From an uncultured Oscillospiraceae bacterium (GTDB lineage Bacteria > Bacillota > Clostridia > Oscillospirales > Oscillospiraceae), in assembly GCA_947625355.1 (NCBI GenBank), contig CANQOA010000016.1, positions 1 through 40,248 on the forward strand: a DNA stretch of 40,248 bases. Reading direction: 5' to 3'. Under the pieces are notes generated by a model. It did no database searches, was not told the origin of the DNA, and saw nothing but the letters and a program-made list of their open reading frames with translations. The position numbers were made by a program, and so were the translations under genes. Within the stretch, counting starts at the first letter, position 1; every line of letters begins with the position of its first letter. Positions 13,887-21,824 of the stretch are shown here, one piece after another.

Positions 13887-16079
13887 TTATTCTTCCGGGG
13901 TCTCGTCCTCTTCGGGGGCGATGCCGGTGGCCTCGCCGGTGGCGGAGACCTCATAGACCAGCGCGTCGCCTTCCGGCTCCGGGTCACGCTCGCGCACGGG
14001 CTCAGACTCCCGGCGGCTGCGCTGACGGGTGTGGGCCGGTTCCGGCTCGATGAGCGCGCGGATGCTCAGGGAGATCTTCTGCTTCTCGTTGTCGATGGCG
14101 GTGATCTTAGCGTCCACTTCCTGGCCCACCGTCAGGACCTCTTCCGGCTTGCCGATGCGGCGGTTGGCGATCTGGGAGATGTGGATCAGGCCGTCCACGC
14201 CGGGCAGCACCTCGGCGAAGGCGCCGAAGGGCATCAGCTTCACGATCTTCACAGTCGCCACGTCGCCTACGTTGTAAGCGGCGGTGAACTTGGTCCAGGG
14301 GTTGTCCTCCGGCTTGCGGTGGCCCAGGGAGATCTTGCGCTTCTCCGGGTCGAAGCTGATGACATGCACCTCCAGCTCCTGGCCGACCTTCAGCACGTCC
14401 TCGGGCTTGCGGATACGGTCCCAGCTGATCTCGGACACGTGGACCATGCCGTCCACGCCGCCGATGTCCACGAAAGCGCCATAGCTGGTCATGCTCTTGA
14501 CCACGCCCTGATAGACCTTGCCCACTTCGATCTCGGACCAGACCTTCTCGGCCTGCTCCTTGCGCTCCCGGACGGCCACGCTGCGGATGGAGCCCACCAC
14601 GCGCTTGCGGGAACGGTTGACCTCGGTGATGCGGAAGCGGACGGTCTTGCCCAGCAGGTTGCTCATGGGCTCCTCCCGGCCCAGGCCGGTCTGGGAGGCG
14701 GGCACGAATACCCGGATGCCCTTGATGTTGATGACCACGCCGCCCTTGTTCTCCTCGGAGACCTTGCCCTCCAAGACGGTGCCGTCCTCATAGGCGGCCT
14801 CCACGTCGGTCCAGCTCTTGGCGGCGTCCAGACGGCGCTTGGACAGCTGCACGGTGCCCTCCACGTCATTCACGCGCACAACAGAAGCCTGGATCTCGTC
14901 GCCGATTTTCACCAGCTCGTTCACGTCCACGCCCGGCTTATCGTCGGTGAACTCGGATACGGATATGTATCCGGAGTGCTTGGTGGGCAGGTCGATGGTG
15001 ATCTCGGTGGCGCCGATGGCTGCCACAGTACCGGTGACGGTGTCGCCGTTATGGATGGTGCGGATGGAATCCTCCAAGAGCTGATCGAAGCTCTTCTCAG
15101 CGGGAGCCTCCTCCGCCGCGGGCTCTGCAGGCGCCTGTTCCACCGGGGCGGTCTCAGCCGCGGCAGGGGCTTGCTCCACCACGGGGGTCTCCTCCGCGGC
15201 GGCCGGCTCGGCGACAGTTTCTTCTTTGATGATCTCAGGCTCGTTCATTTTGCTTACTACCTCCTTAATTATCCACGAGGGCGTTGAGGCACCGGCGGTG
15301 ACGCCGATGCGGGAACACCCTGAAAGGGCTCCGCTCTCCAGCTCGTCCGCATTTTCCACGAACAGGACGCGGCCGCAGACCTGCGCGCATATCTCCGCCA
15401 GATGGACGGAATTGGCGCTGTGCCTGCCGCCTACGACCACGACGGCGTCACACGCCGCGGCCAGCTTTCGAGCCTCATTCTGCCTAATACTCGTAGCATG
15501 GCATATTGTATCAAATATCTTCGCATTTGTACACAGTTTTTTTATCGAATTAATACTTTGTTCACTAATTTCCCGGTTGGAGGTGGTCTGAAAAACCACC
15601 GTCAGCGGCGCGTCGGCGGGGATACGGGCCTGTTCCATCCAGCGCAGGAACTGCTCCATATCCCGGACCACCGCCGCGCCCTGGCTCCATCCCCGGATGC
15701 CCTGGACCTCCGGGTGGTCCGGCTGGCCGAAGATCACCACCTGCCGGCCCTCCGCCGAGGCCTCCTCCGCGATCTTATGGATGCGGGCCACCTTAGGGCA
15801 GGTGGCGTCCACCACCCGGCAGCCCTTGTCCTCCAGAGCCCGGTATACCGCCGGGGAAACGCCGTGGGCCCGGATGATGACCGTCGCGCCGGCGGGCACA
15901 TCCTCCTCCGAGCCGGCCGTGCGCAGCCCCTGGGCCTCCAGCTTGGCCACCACGTCTTTATTATGGGTCAATTCTCCCAGGCTCAGACATGGTCCGGACC
16001 GCAAAGCCTCTTCCGCCATCGCCACCGCCCGGGCCACGCCGAAGCAGAACCCGGCGCTCTCGGCCACCGTCACGGTCAT
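13887..16079 (-). CDS. ispH: IspH (HMBPP reductase) fused to ribosomal protein S1
   Basis: Bifunctional fusion of 730 residues. Residues 1-285 are 4-hydroxy-3-methylbut-2-enyl diphosphate reductase, the last MEP-pathway step making IPP and DMAPP. The three 4Fe-4S cysteines are Cys12 (FCFGV), Cys94 (DATCPKV) and Cys193 (TICHAT), with His39 and His72 as substrate contacts. An Ala/Glu/Pro-rich linker (about 290-345) leads to four S1 RNA-binding repeats from about 349 to 680, the last two clearest (KSMTSYGAFVDIGGVDGMVH, MPFGAFAEVLPGVDGLIHIS). The acidic tail follows. This fusion is known in Clostridia. Start ATG 16079 overlaps the cmk TGA as ATGA, so the two are coupled. The acyltransferase gene often found between cmk and ispH in Clostridia is absent. 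Confidence 0.95.
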   Translation of the reverse strand: MTVTVAESAGFCFGVARAVAMAEEALRSGPCLSLGELTHNKDVVAKLEAQGLRTAGSEEDVPAGATVIIRAHGVSPAVYRALEDKGCRVVDATCPKVARIHKIAEEASAEGRQVVIFGQPDHPEVQGIRGWSQGAAVVRDMEQFLRWMEQARIPADAPLTVVFQTTSNREISEQSINSIKKLCTNAKIFDTICHATSIRQNEARKLAAACDAVVVVGGRHSANSVHLAEICAQVCGRVLFVENADELESGALSGCSRIGVTAGASTPSWIIKEVVSKMNEPEIIKEETVAEPAAAEETPVVEQAPAAAETAPVEQAPAEPAAEEAPAEKSFDQLLEDSIRTIHNGDTVTGTVAAIGATEITIDLPTKHSGYISVSEFTDDKPGVDVNELVKIGDEIQASVVRVNDVEGTVQLSKRRLDAAKSWTDVEAAYEDGTVLEGKVSEENKGGVVINIKGIRVFVPASQTGLGREEPMSNLLGKTVRFRITEVNRSRKRVVGSIRSVAVRERKEQAEKVWSEIEVGKVYQGVVKSMTSYGAFVDIGGVDGMVHVSEISWDRIRKPEDVLKVGQELEVHVISFDPEKRKISLGHRKPEDNPWTKFTAAYNVGDVATVKIVKLMPFGAFAEVLPGVDGLIHISQIANRRIGKPEEVLTVGQEVDAKITAIDNEKQKISLSIRALIEPEPAHTRQRSRRESEPVRERDPEPEGDALVYEVSATGEATGIAPEEDETPEE

Positions 16080-16768
16080 CGCGCCGCCTCCGGATAGGTC
16101 CGGCACACCAGTTCATAGACCGCCTGGATGCTCTCGTCCAGGGTCATGTCCGAGGTGTCCACCAGCACCGCGTCCTCCGCCGCCCGCAGGGGCGCGGCGG
16201 CCCGGCTGGCGTCGTCATGGTCCCGGCGGGCCATATCGGCGGCGACCTCCTCCAGGGTGCTGGGGTCTCCCTTGGCCCGCAGCTCCCGCAGGCGCCGGAC
16301 GGCGCGGGCCTCCGGGGAGGCGGTGAGGAATAGCTTCAGCCCCGCGTCGGGCAGCACCACCGTGCCGATGTCCCGGCCGTCCATCACGGCGCTGCGGCTG
16401 CGGGCGATAGCGCGCTGCATCTCCAATAAAAACGCCCGCACGGCGGGGATGGCGGACACCGCCGAGGCGTACATGCTCATCTCGGGCGTGCGGATATCGC
16501 CGGACACGTCCTCCCCGTTCAGGAACATCCGCTGCGTCCCGTCGGGGGCATAGTCGAAGCGGATGTCGAGCCCCGGCAGCAGCGCCGCCACCGCGCCGGC
16601 GTCATGGGGGTCCTCCCCCGCCCGGCGCACCGCCAGCCCCACGGTACGGTAGATCGCTCCGGTATCCACATATACGAAGCCGCAGCGGGCGGCCACCGCC
16701 TTGGCGATGGTGCTCTTTCCGGCCCCGGAGGGGCCGTCGATGGCCACGGCGCAGACTCTCTCAGCCAT
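16076..16768 (-). CDS. cmk: cytidylate kinase
   Basis: Phosphorylates CMP and dCMP to the diphosphates in pyrimidine nucleotide supply. The 230 residues fit the short bacterial type. The P-loop DGPSGAGKST is at 11-20, followed by YVDTGAIYR (substrate loop) and the MDGRDIGTVVLPDA motif near 125-138. It overlaps the end of the FAD oxidoreductase gene by 8 nt and the start of ispH-rpsA by 4 nt. Clustering of cmk with ispH and rpsA is conserved in Clostridia. Confidence 0.96.
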   Translation of the reverse strand: MAERVCAVAIDGPSGAGKSTIAKAVAARCGFVYVDTGAIYRTVGLAVRRAGEDPHDAGAVAALLPGLDIRFDYAPDGTQRMFLNGEDVSGDIRTPEMSMYASAVSAIPAVRAFLLEMQRAIARSRSAVMDGRDIGTVVLPDAGLKLFLTASPEARAVRRLRELRAKGDPSTLEEVAADMARRDHDDASRAAAPLRAAEDAVLVDTSDMTLDESIQAVYELVCRTYPEAAR

Positions 16769-18020
16769 CCTGATCTCCTTTCAGGGCCAGCCCCGCCTTC
16801 CGGCCGGTGGCCCACGCGATATGCAGATTGAACCCGCCGGTATAGCCGTCCACATCCAGCACCTCGCCGGCAAAATAGAGCCCCGGCACCAGCTTGGAGC
16901 CCATGGTGCGGGGGTCCACCTGGCCCACGTCCACGCCGCCGCCGGTGACGATGGCCTCCGCCACGGGCCGGGGGCCGGACAGGGGCACGGGGAACGCCTT
17001 GAGCGTCCCGACCAGCCGCATCCGCTGGGCGCGGGTCACGTCGTGGACCTTGGTGCCCGCCGGGACCTCCGCCAGGCGCAGCAGCACCGGGATCAGCGAC
17101 CGGGGCGCCAGGTCCGTCAGGGCGTTGGCCAGATCCCGGTTGCGGTATTTTTCAAAGTCGCGCAGGATGCGCCCGTCCAGCTTTTCCCGGTCCAGGGCGG
17201 GCTTGAAGTCGATGGCCAGCGCGTAGGTCCTCTCCCCCCACCGGCGGATGTGGGCGCTGGCGGACAGCACCAGCGGGCCCGTGACGCCGAAATGGGCGAA
17301 GAGCATCTCCCCCCGCTCGGTATAGACGGCCTTCCCGTCCTCCAAGAGGGTCACGTCCACGTTCCGGGGCGCGAAGCCCGCCATCTCGGCGCAGTACGCC
17401 GCCGGGCTCTCCAACGGCACCAGGGAGGCCCTGGGCGGCACGATCCGGTGGCCCAGCGCCGCCGCCAGGGCATAGCCGTCCCCGGTGGAGCCCGTGGCGG
17501 GATAGCTCAGCCCGCCGGTACAGACCACCGCCGAGCGGCAGCCGATCTCTCCCCGGTCGGTGACCACGGCGCGGACAGCGCCGGCCTCATCCAGCGTGAT
17601 GGACAGCGCCCGGTTCTTCACGTGCCGCACCCCCAGCCGGGCAAGCTCCCGGACCAGGGCGTCGGCCACATCGTGGGCCCGGTCGGACACCGGGAACACC
17701 CGGCCGCCCCGCTCCGTTTTCAGCGGCACGCCCAGGTCCCGGAAAAACGCCATGGCCGCCGCCGGCGGAAAGGCCGTGACGGCGCTGTAGAGGAATTTCG
17801 GATTGGTGGGCACATTGCCCAGAAAGGCGCGCACGTCGCAGTCGTTGGTCAGATTGCACCGGCCCTTGCCCGTGATGCGCACCTTCCGCCCCAGCTGGCC
17901 GTTGGGCTCCAGCAGCACCGTGCTCAGCCCCCGCTCCGCCGCCGTCAGGGCGGCCATCATCCCGGCGGCTCCCCCGCCGATCACCACCGCGTCAGCTCTC
18001 AACGCCGGTGAACACGCCAT
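16761..18020 (-). CDS. FAD-dependent oxidoreductase, HI0933/BaiN family
   Basis: Predicted flavoprotein of 419 residues. The Rossmann FAD motif is VIGGGAAGMMAALTAAERG near the N-terminus; ITGKGRCNLTND and the C-terminal GLYFAGEVLDVDGYTGGFN segment are typical of the HI0933 family. Its reaction is not established for most members; one gut relative, BaiN, has been linked to bile-acid dehydroxylation, which should not be carried over to this gene. The ATG at 18020 lies inside rpiR; a TTG at 18002 just before the Rossmann motif is an alternative start. It overlaps rpiR and cmk, so all are likely co-transcribed. Confidence 0.9.
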   Translation of the reverse strand: MACSPALRADAVVIGGGAAGMMAALTAAERGLSTVLLEPNGQLGRKVRITGKGRCNLTNDCDVRAFLGNVPTNPKFLYSAVTAFPPAAAMAFFRDLGVPLKTERGGRVFPVSDRAHDVADALVRELARLGVRHVKNRALSITLDEAGAVRAVVTDRGEIGCRSAVVCTGGLSYPATGSTGDGYALAAALGHRIVPPRASLVPLESPAAYCAEMAGFAPRNVDVTLLEDGKAVYTERGEMLFAHFGVTGPLVLSASAHIRRWGERTYALAIDFKPALDREKLDGRILRDFEKYRNRDLANALTDLAPRSLIPVLLRLAEVPAGTKVHDVTRAQRMRLVGTLKAFPVPLSGPRPVAEAIVTGGGVDVGQVDPRTMGSKLVPGLYFAGEVLDVDGYTGGFNLHIAWATGRKAGLALKGDQDG

Positions 18021-18855
18021 ACTCGCTCCAGAGCTTCTCCAGATATCCGAAGGTCTCGTCCAGCGAGTCCCGCTTCCGGGCGGCCACAGCCACGATCAGG
18101 GCGTTGATGACGCTCATGGGCGCCACCAGCGAATCCAGGAAGGACACCATGTCGCTCTTGGCGTAGAGCTTGATGTCCGCCAGGCCGGCGAAGGGAGAAT
18201 TGCCGTTGTCGGTCAGGGCGATGACCTGGGCGCCCTGGCGCTTGGCGAACTGCATGGCCTTCAGGGAGCTGGCGGAATACCGGGGGTAGCTGATGCCCAC
18301 GTACGCGTCCCCCGGCCCGATGTGCATGATCTGCTCATAGACCTCGTTGGCGGTGGTGTCGTGGACCAGGCGCACGTCCTCCACCAGCAGGTTCATGTAG
18401 AACCCCAGAAAGCTCGCCAGGGACGCGGAGGAACGCATCCCCACGATGTAGAGGTGCTTCGCCCCCACGATGGCGTCCACCGCCCGGGAGAAGCTCTCCT
18501 TGTCCATCTCCTCCAGGGAGCTCTGGAGCTTTTCGATGTCGGAGGTCATGACGGACTTCACCACGTCCTCCCCGTCCAGCATGTCCTTGGCCACGGCGAT
18601 GCGCTGGACGCTGGTGAGGCGGCTGCGGACCATCTCCTGCATGGCCCGGCGCATCCCCGGATACCCGTCGAAGCCCAGCTCCGTGGCAAAACGGACCACC
18701 GTAGACTCGCTCACGCCCACGGTCCGGCCCAGCTTCCCCGCCGTCATGAAGGCGGCCTTATCGTAATTTTCCGTGATATAGCGGGCGATGAGCCGCTGGC
18801 CCTTGCTCAGGCGGCGGTCCCCGTCGTTCATCATGGACAGTATGTCTTTTTCCAT
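17992..18855 (-). CDS. MurR/RpiR family transcriptional regulator
   Basis: Transcription factor of 287 residues from the ATG at 18855, which has an AGGAGA site six bases upstream. Residues 1-77 form the HTH_6 domain (LSKGQRLIARYITENY, GVSESTVVRFATELGFDGYP); a SIS sugar-phosphate-binding domain follows at about 115-270 (LYIVGMRSSASLASFL, GPGDAYVGISYPRYS, GAQVIALTDN). The effector is unknown, probably a phosphosugar. It is the first gene of the operon with cmk and ispH-rpsA, and a perfect inverted repeat covers its promoter, so autoregulation is likely. Why a sugar-phosphate sensor would head this group is unclear. Confidence 0.93.
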   Translation of the reverse strand: MEKDILSMMNDGDRRLSKGQRLIARYITENYDKAAFMTAGKLGRTVGVSESTVVRFATELGFDGYPGMRRAMQEMVRSRLTSVQRIAVAKDMLDGEDVVKSVMTSDIEKLQSSLEEMDKESFSRAVDAIVGAKHLYIVGMRSSASLASFLGFYMNLLVEDVRLVHDTTANEVYEQIMHIGPGDAYVGISYPRYSASSLKAMQFAKRQGAQVIALTDNGNSPFAGLADIKLYAKSDMVSFLDSLVAPMSVINALIVAVAARKRDSLDETFGYLEKLWSEYGVFTGVES

Positions 18856-18895
18856 CTCTGCTCTCCTGTACGCGCCGCTCTTCGGCGCAGGAACA

Positions 18896-18930
18896 ATCAT
18901 ACTTGCATTTTCTCAAAAATGCAAGTATGA
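18896..18930 (-). promoter_or_regulatory. rpiR promoter embedded in a perfect 15-bp inverted repeat (candidate operator)
   Basis: Arms TCATACTTGCATTTT (18897-18911) and AAAATGCAAGTATGA (18916-18930) are perfect, with a 4-nt spacer. On the minus strand the -35 TTGCAT (18919-18924) lies in one arm and the -10 TATGAT (18896-18901) at the end of the other, 17 bp apart. A dimeric regulator bound here would block RNA polymerase. The start near 18889 gives a 35-nt leader. A terminator for rluB is less likely because no long T-run follows. Confidence 0.75.
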
Positions 18931-18990
18931 TCTGCAAATTTTTCTCTATCTTGCAAAAAAGTCAGAAATCGACAGGATATCCGCGGATTT

Positions 18991-19701
18991 TTAAAGGTTC
19001 CGCAGATAGGAAATTTCATCCGCCGTCATGGCGCGCCACTTTCCCGCCGGGAGGGAGCCCAATGTGACCGGCCCTTCCGCCACCCGGATGAGCCGCCGGA
19101 CCGCCAGGCCGCAGGCGGCGCACATCCGCCGGATCTGGCGGTTCTTGCCCTCATGGATGACCATCTGCAGCTCCGCTCCGTCGCCCCTGCGCTCGATGAG
19201 GGTCACCTTGGCGCGGGCGATGGGCTCCCCCTCGAGCGTGTCCATGGACCGCAGCTTCTCCAGGCTGCCGGGGATATCGTGGCCCTGGACAAAGGCGGTG
19301 TAGACCTTGTCCACCTGGCGGGACGGGTGCATGAGGGCGTTGGCCGCCGCCCCGTCGTCGGTGAGGATGAGAAGCCCCTCCGAGTCCATGTCCAGCCGGC
19401 CCGCGGGATAGAGCCTGCCGCCCGCGTCGGCGACCAGGTCCGCCACGGTGGGCCGGCCCCGGTCGTCCCGGAGCGTAGTCACATATCCCCGGGGCTTGTG
19501 CAGAACTATGTACCGCCGCCGGGCGTCCGCCCGGATGAGCTGCCCGTCCAGGCGCACCTCGTCGGTATCCGGGTCGGCGCTCTCCCCCAGGGAGGCGGTC
19601 CGGCCGTTCACCGTCACCCGCCCCGCGGCGATCAGCGCCTCGGCGCCCCGCCGGGACGCCAGGCCCGCGGCGGAAATGAGCTTTTGCAGTCGCTGTGTCA
19701 T
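18991..19701 (-). CDS. rluB: 23S rRNA pseudouridine synthase RluB
   Basis: RsuA/RluB/E/F-type pseudouridine synthase, 236 residues from the ATG at 19701 (AAGGAGA just upstream). An N-terminal S4 RNA-binding domain (LQKLISAAGLASRRGAEALI) precedes the catalytic domain with GRLDMDSEGLLILTDDG, where Asp104 is the expected nucleophile. In Firmicutes the target is a uridine in helix 89 of 23S rRNA. It is last in the long clp-scp-dacF run, 14 nt after dacF; linkage to scpAB and dacF is common in Firmicutes. Confidence 0.93.
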   Translation of the reverse strand: MTQRLQKLISAAGLASRRGAEALIAAGRVTVNGRTASLGESADPDTDEVRLDGQLIRADARRRYIVLHKPRGYVTTLRDDRGRPTVADLVADAGGRLYPAGRLDMDSEGLLILTDDGAAANALMHPSRQVDKVYTAFVQGHDIPGSLEKLRSMDTLEGEPIARAKVTLIERRGDGAELQMVIHEGKNRQIRRMCAACGLAVRRLIRVAEGPVTLGSLPAGKWRAMTADEISYLRNL

Positions 19702-19715
19702 ACTCTCTCCTTCTC

Positions 19716-20813
19716 TCACCCCAGCAGGGACAGCAGCCTGTCCAGGAAGGTGGGCTCCCCTTCGGTCCGCGCCACATCCCCGGCAAAGACCAGCTCGGCC
19801 CTGCCCACCTGCACCCCGCCGATGAAGGCGTCCGCCTCCCCGGCCACCTGGCCGGCACGCACGTCCGCGTACACGAAAGCGGGCAGCTTATACTCGATGC
19901 GGATCTGCTCGTCGCCCCGGTGCAGGACGCTGAGCCCCTCCGGGGCCCAGACCCGGGCCGTATCGGCCACGCCGCCGATCACCGGCACGGACCACACCGC
20001 CCCGGCCAGCACGTCGTCCCGGACATACTCACCGTAGGCCCAGTCATAGAGGGCCTTGTGGTCGTTCCAGTCGTCCGGGTCGGACAGCGTCACGCAGATG
20101 AGCGTCAGGCCGTTCCGCTCGCAGCAAGTGACCAGCGTCCGGCCGGCGGCCTGGGTATAACCGGTCTTGCCGCCGAATACGCCCTCGCACTCGTCCAGCA
20201 GCCGGTTGTGGTTGACGAGGGCGTTCTCCCCCACCGTCCTGGTCCGGGCGGAGACGATCCGCCGGAAATCGTCGTTTTGCAGCGCCTGGCGCATGATGAG
20301 CCCCATGTCCCGGGCGCTGGCATAGTGCTCCGGATCGTCCAGGCCGCTGGCGTTGGCGAAATGGGTATTGGCGCAGCCCAGCTGCTCCGCCTTCTCGTTC
20401 ATCAGCCCGGCGAAGGCCTCCACAGACCCCGCCGTCATGCAGGCCAGCGCCTCCGCCGCGTCGTTGCCGGAGGCCAGCAGCAGCCCGTACAGCAGTTCCT
20501 CCACCGTCAGTTCCTGTCCCGGTTCCAGATACATGGAGGAGCCCTCGATGCCGGTCCAGGCAGGGTCTACCGTGACCGTCCGGTCCAGCGGGCACCGCTC
20601 CAGCACCACCAGAGCCGTCATGATCTTGGTGGTGGACGCGATGCCCATGGGCTCGTCCGCCCGCCGCTCATAGAGCAGCCGCCCCGTCTCTGCCTCCATG
20701 ACCACCGCCCCCGCCGCGGAGGGCGTGGGCGCCGGCGCGGGCAGGGCGTATCCGTCCACGGGGAGCGCCAGCAGCATCAGCGCGGCCAACAGCGCCGCTA
20801 CGATCTTTTTCAT
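19716..20813 (-). CDS. dacF: D-alanyl-D-alanine carboxypeptidase (DacF/PBP5-type, S11 family)
   Basis: Penicillin-binding protein trimming the terminal D-Ala of peptidoglycan stems outside the membrane. There is a signal peptide (residues 1-23 or so), then the three active-site motifs: Ser60-Thr-Thr-Lys63, SGN at 115-117 and KTG at 216-218. A C-terminal beta-rich PBP5_C-like domain follows at about 270-345, and the end (FLDRLLSLLG) may be the amphipathic membrane anchor. The 365 residues fit DacF/DacB. Neighbouring gerW suggests a role in cortex or forespore wall, but a housekeeping role is also possible. Its ribosome site sits in the loop of a hairpin (20815-20844). Confidence 0.93.
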   Translation of the reverse strand: MKKIVAALLAALMLLALPVDGYALPAPAPTPSAAGAVVMEAETGRLLYERRADEPMGIASTTKIMTALVVLERCPLDRTVTVDPAWTGIEGSSMYLEPGQELTVEELLYGLLLASGNDAAEALACMTAGSVEAFAGLMNEKAEQLGCANTHFANASGLDDPEHYASARDMGLIMRQALQNDDFRRIVSARTRTVGENALVNHNRLLDECEGVFGGKTGYTQAAGRTLVTCCERNGLTLICVTLSDPDDWNDHKALYDWAYGEYVRDDVLAGAVWSVPVIGGVADTARVWAPEGLSVLHRGDEQIRIEYKLPAFVYADVRAGQVAGEADAFIGGVQVGRAELVFAGDVARTEGEPTFLDRLLSLLG

Positions 20814-20814
20814 A

Positions 20815-20844
20815 AATAAGCACCGCCTTTCAGCAGTGCTTATT
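20815..20844 (-). repeat. hairpin enclosing the dacF ribosome-binding site
   Basis: Arms AATAAGCAC (20815-20823) and GTGCTTATT (20836-20844) are perfect 9-bp complements separated by 12 nt that include the AAAGGCG Shine-Dalgarno sequence. The repeat ends one base before the dacF ATG. Such placement could modulate translation of dacF. Confidence 0.5.
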
Positions 20845-20864
20845 GTTACCGCTCCGGGCCGGTA

Positions 20865-21257
20865 TTAACCCCGTCCGGAGGAGTTCTTCCCGTTTTTCTC
20901 CAGATAGCGCTCCAGCCGCTCCAGCAGCTCCGGCACCATGTCCAGGAACCGGTCCGCCGTGGAGAACGCCGGCGGCTGGATAGCCAGCATCCGGGCCCCG
21001 CCGTCCCTTCCCAGCAGGAACCCCACCGGTTCCAGCTTCACCGCCGCGCCGCCGCCGCCCCAGATGCCGGGCTTGGCGGCGGAGGCGGTCTTGTCGCCGC
21101 CGCCGGAGGCAAAGCCGAAGCTCAGCCGGCTCACCGGGATCAGCGTGGCCCCGTCGGGGGTGGTGATGGGCGCGCCCACCACCGCGTTCACATCCACCAT
21201 GGAGCGGATCTTCTCCATGGCGGCCTCCATCATCTCCGATACGGCTTGCTCTGCCAA
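20865..21257 (-). CDS. GerW/YtfJ family sporulation protein
   Basis: Homologue of B. subtilis YtfJ (GerW), a forespore protein needed for normal germination. The conserved core is IRSMVDVNAVVGAPITTPDG, then IPVSRLSFGFASGGG and a WGGGGAAVKLEPVGFLL segment. The proposed start is a TTG at 21257, giving about 130 residues with GGAAGGA some 11 nt upstream. The only upstream ATG (21317) is 60 nt inside the previous gene and lacks support; ATGs at MMEAAME are other options. It follows the DUF2953 gene by 7 nt, a pairing (DUF2953 next to ytfJ beside scpAB and dacF) conserved in spore-formers. Confidence 0.88.
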   Translation of the reverse strand: MAEQAVSEMMEAAMEKIRSMVDVNAVVGAPITTPDGATLIPVSRLSFGFASGGGDKTASAAKPGIWGGGGAAVKLEPVGFLLGRDGGARMLAIQPPAFSTADRFLDMVPELLERLERYLEKNGKNSSGRG

Positions 21258-21264
21258 ATCTGCG

Positions 21265-21789
21265 TCATCCTTCCGTCTTTTTATACCGGAAGTATTCCCG
21301 CAAAAAGCCGCTCCCAAACGCCGCCGCCGCGCAGACGGCGTTCCCTGTCCGCACCGCGAGGCACACCCGTCCCGCGACCGCGCCGGGCCCGCCGGTCATG
21401 TCCGCCGAGGCGGTCAGCTCCGCCTGGGGGAACCGCGCCGCCAGCGCCTGCATGGCCGCGCCGGCCCTGGCATAAGAAAGGGCCGCCCCATAGGGGTCGG
21501 GCCCGCCCGCCCGATAGGCGAGGCGAAGCTGCCGCACCCGCACATAGGGCGCAAGGCCCCGTACCGCGCCAAATCCCTGGCGGGCCAGGATGCCCAGCAC
21601 CGGCGCCGGAGGAAGGCGGCGCAACAGCCGGTCCAGATCCCGCTCTCCGGTCTTTTCCGCATCCTTGATCGGGTCCCGCCGCCGGGGCAGCAGGCTCGCC
21701 CGCACCGGGCCCGCCCGGACCAGGAGCGTGACCTTCCCCTGCTCCAGCGCACACTCCAGGCGCAGCGGCGTCAGCCACAGCGCCAGCAC
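21265..21789 (-). CDS. DUF2953 protein (sporulation-associated, YtfI-like)
   Basis: Protein of unknown function in the DUF2953 family, found next to gerW/ytfJ in spore-formers. The listed start is a GTG at 21789. The frame stays open upstream through a hydrophobic stretch (GWIITALAAAVLALWL), so the real protein probably begins earlier with a membrane helix. A CTG at 21828 overlaps the scpB stop as CTGA and has AAGGAGG 10 nt upstream, making it the likeliest, if unusual, start. The body is rich in Arg/Ala; a YRAGGPDPYGAALSYA segment fits the family's (A)DP..TG..YG..-type motif. Function is not known. Confidence 0.75.
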   Translation of the reverse strand: MLALWLTPLRLECALEQGKVTLLVRAGPVRASLLPRRRDPIKDAEKTGERDLDRLLRRLPPAPVLGILARQGFGAVRGLAPYVRVRQLRLAYRAGGPDPYGAALSYARAGAAMQALAARFPQAELTASADMTGGPGAVAGRVCLAVRTGNAVCAAAAFGSGFLREYFRYKKTEG

Positions 21790-21824
21790 CGCCGCCGCGG
21801 CCAGGGCCGTGATGATCCAGCCTG

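Noticed and set aside
18897-18930. Inverted repeat as rluB terminator
   Set aside because: Only TTGTT follows the stem on the minus strand, and the symmetry coincides with a promoter; operator is preferred, though not proven.
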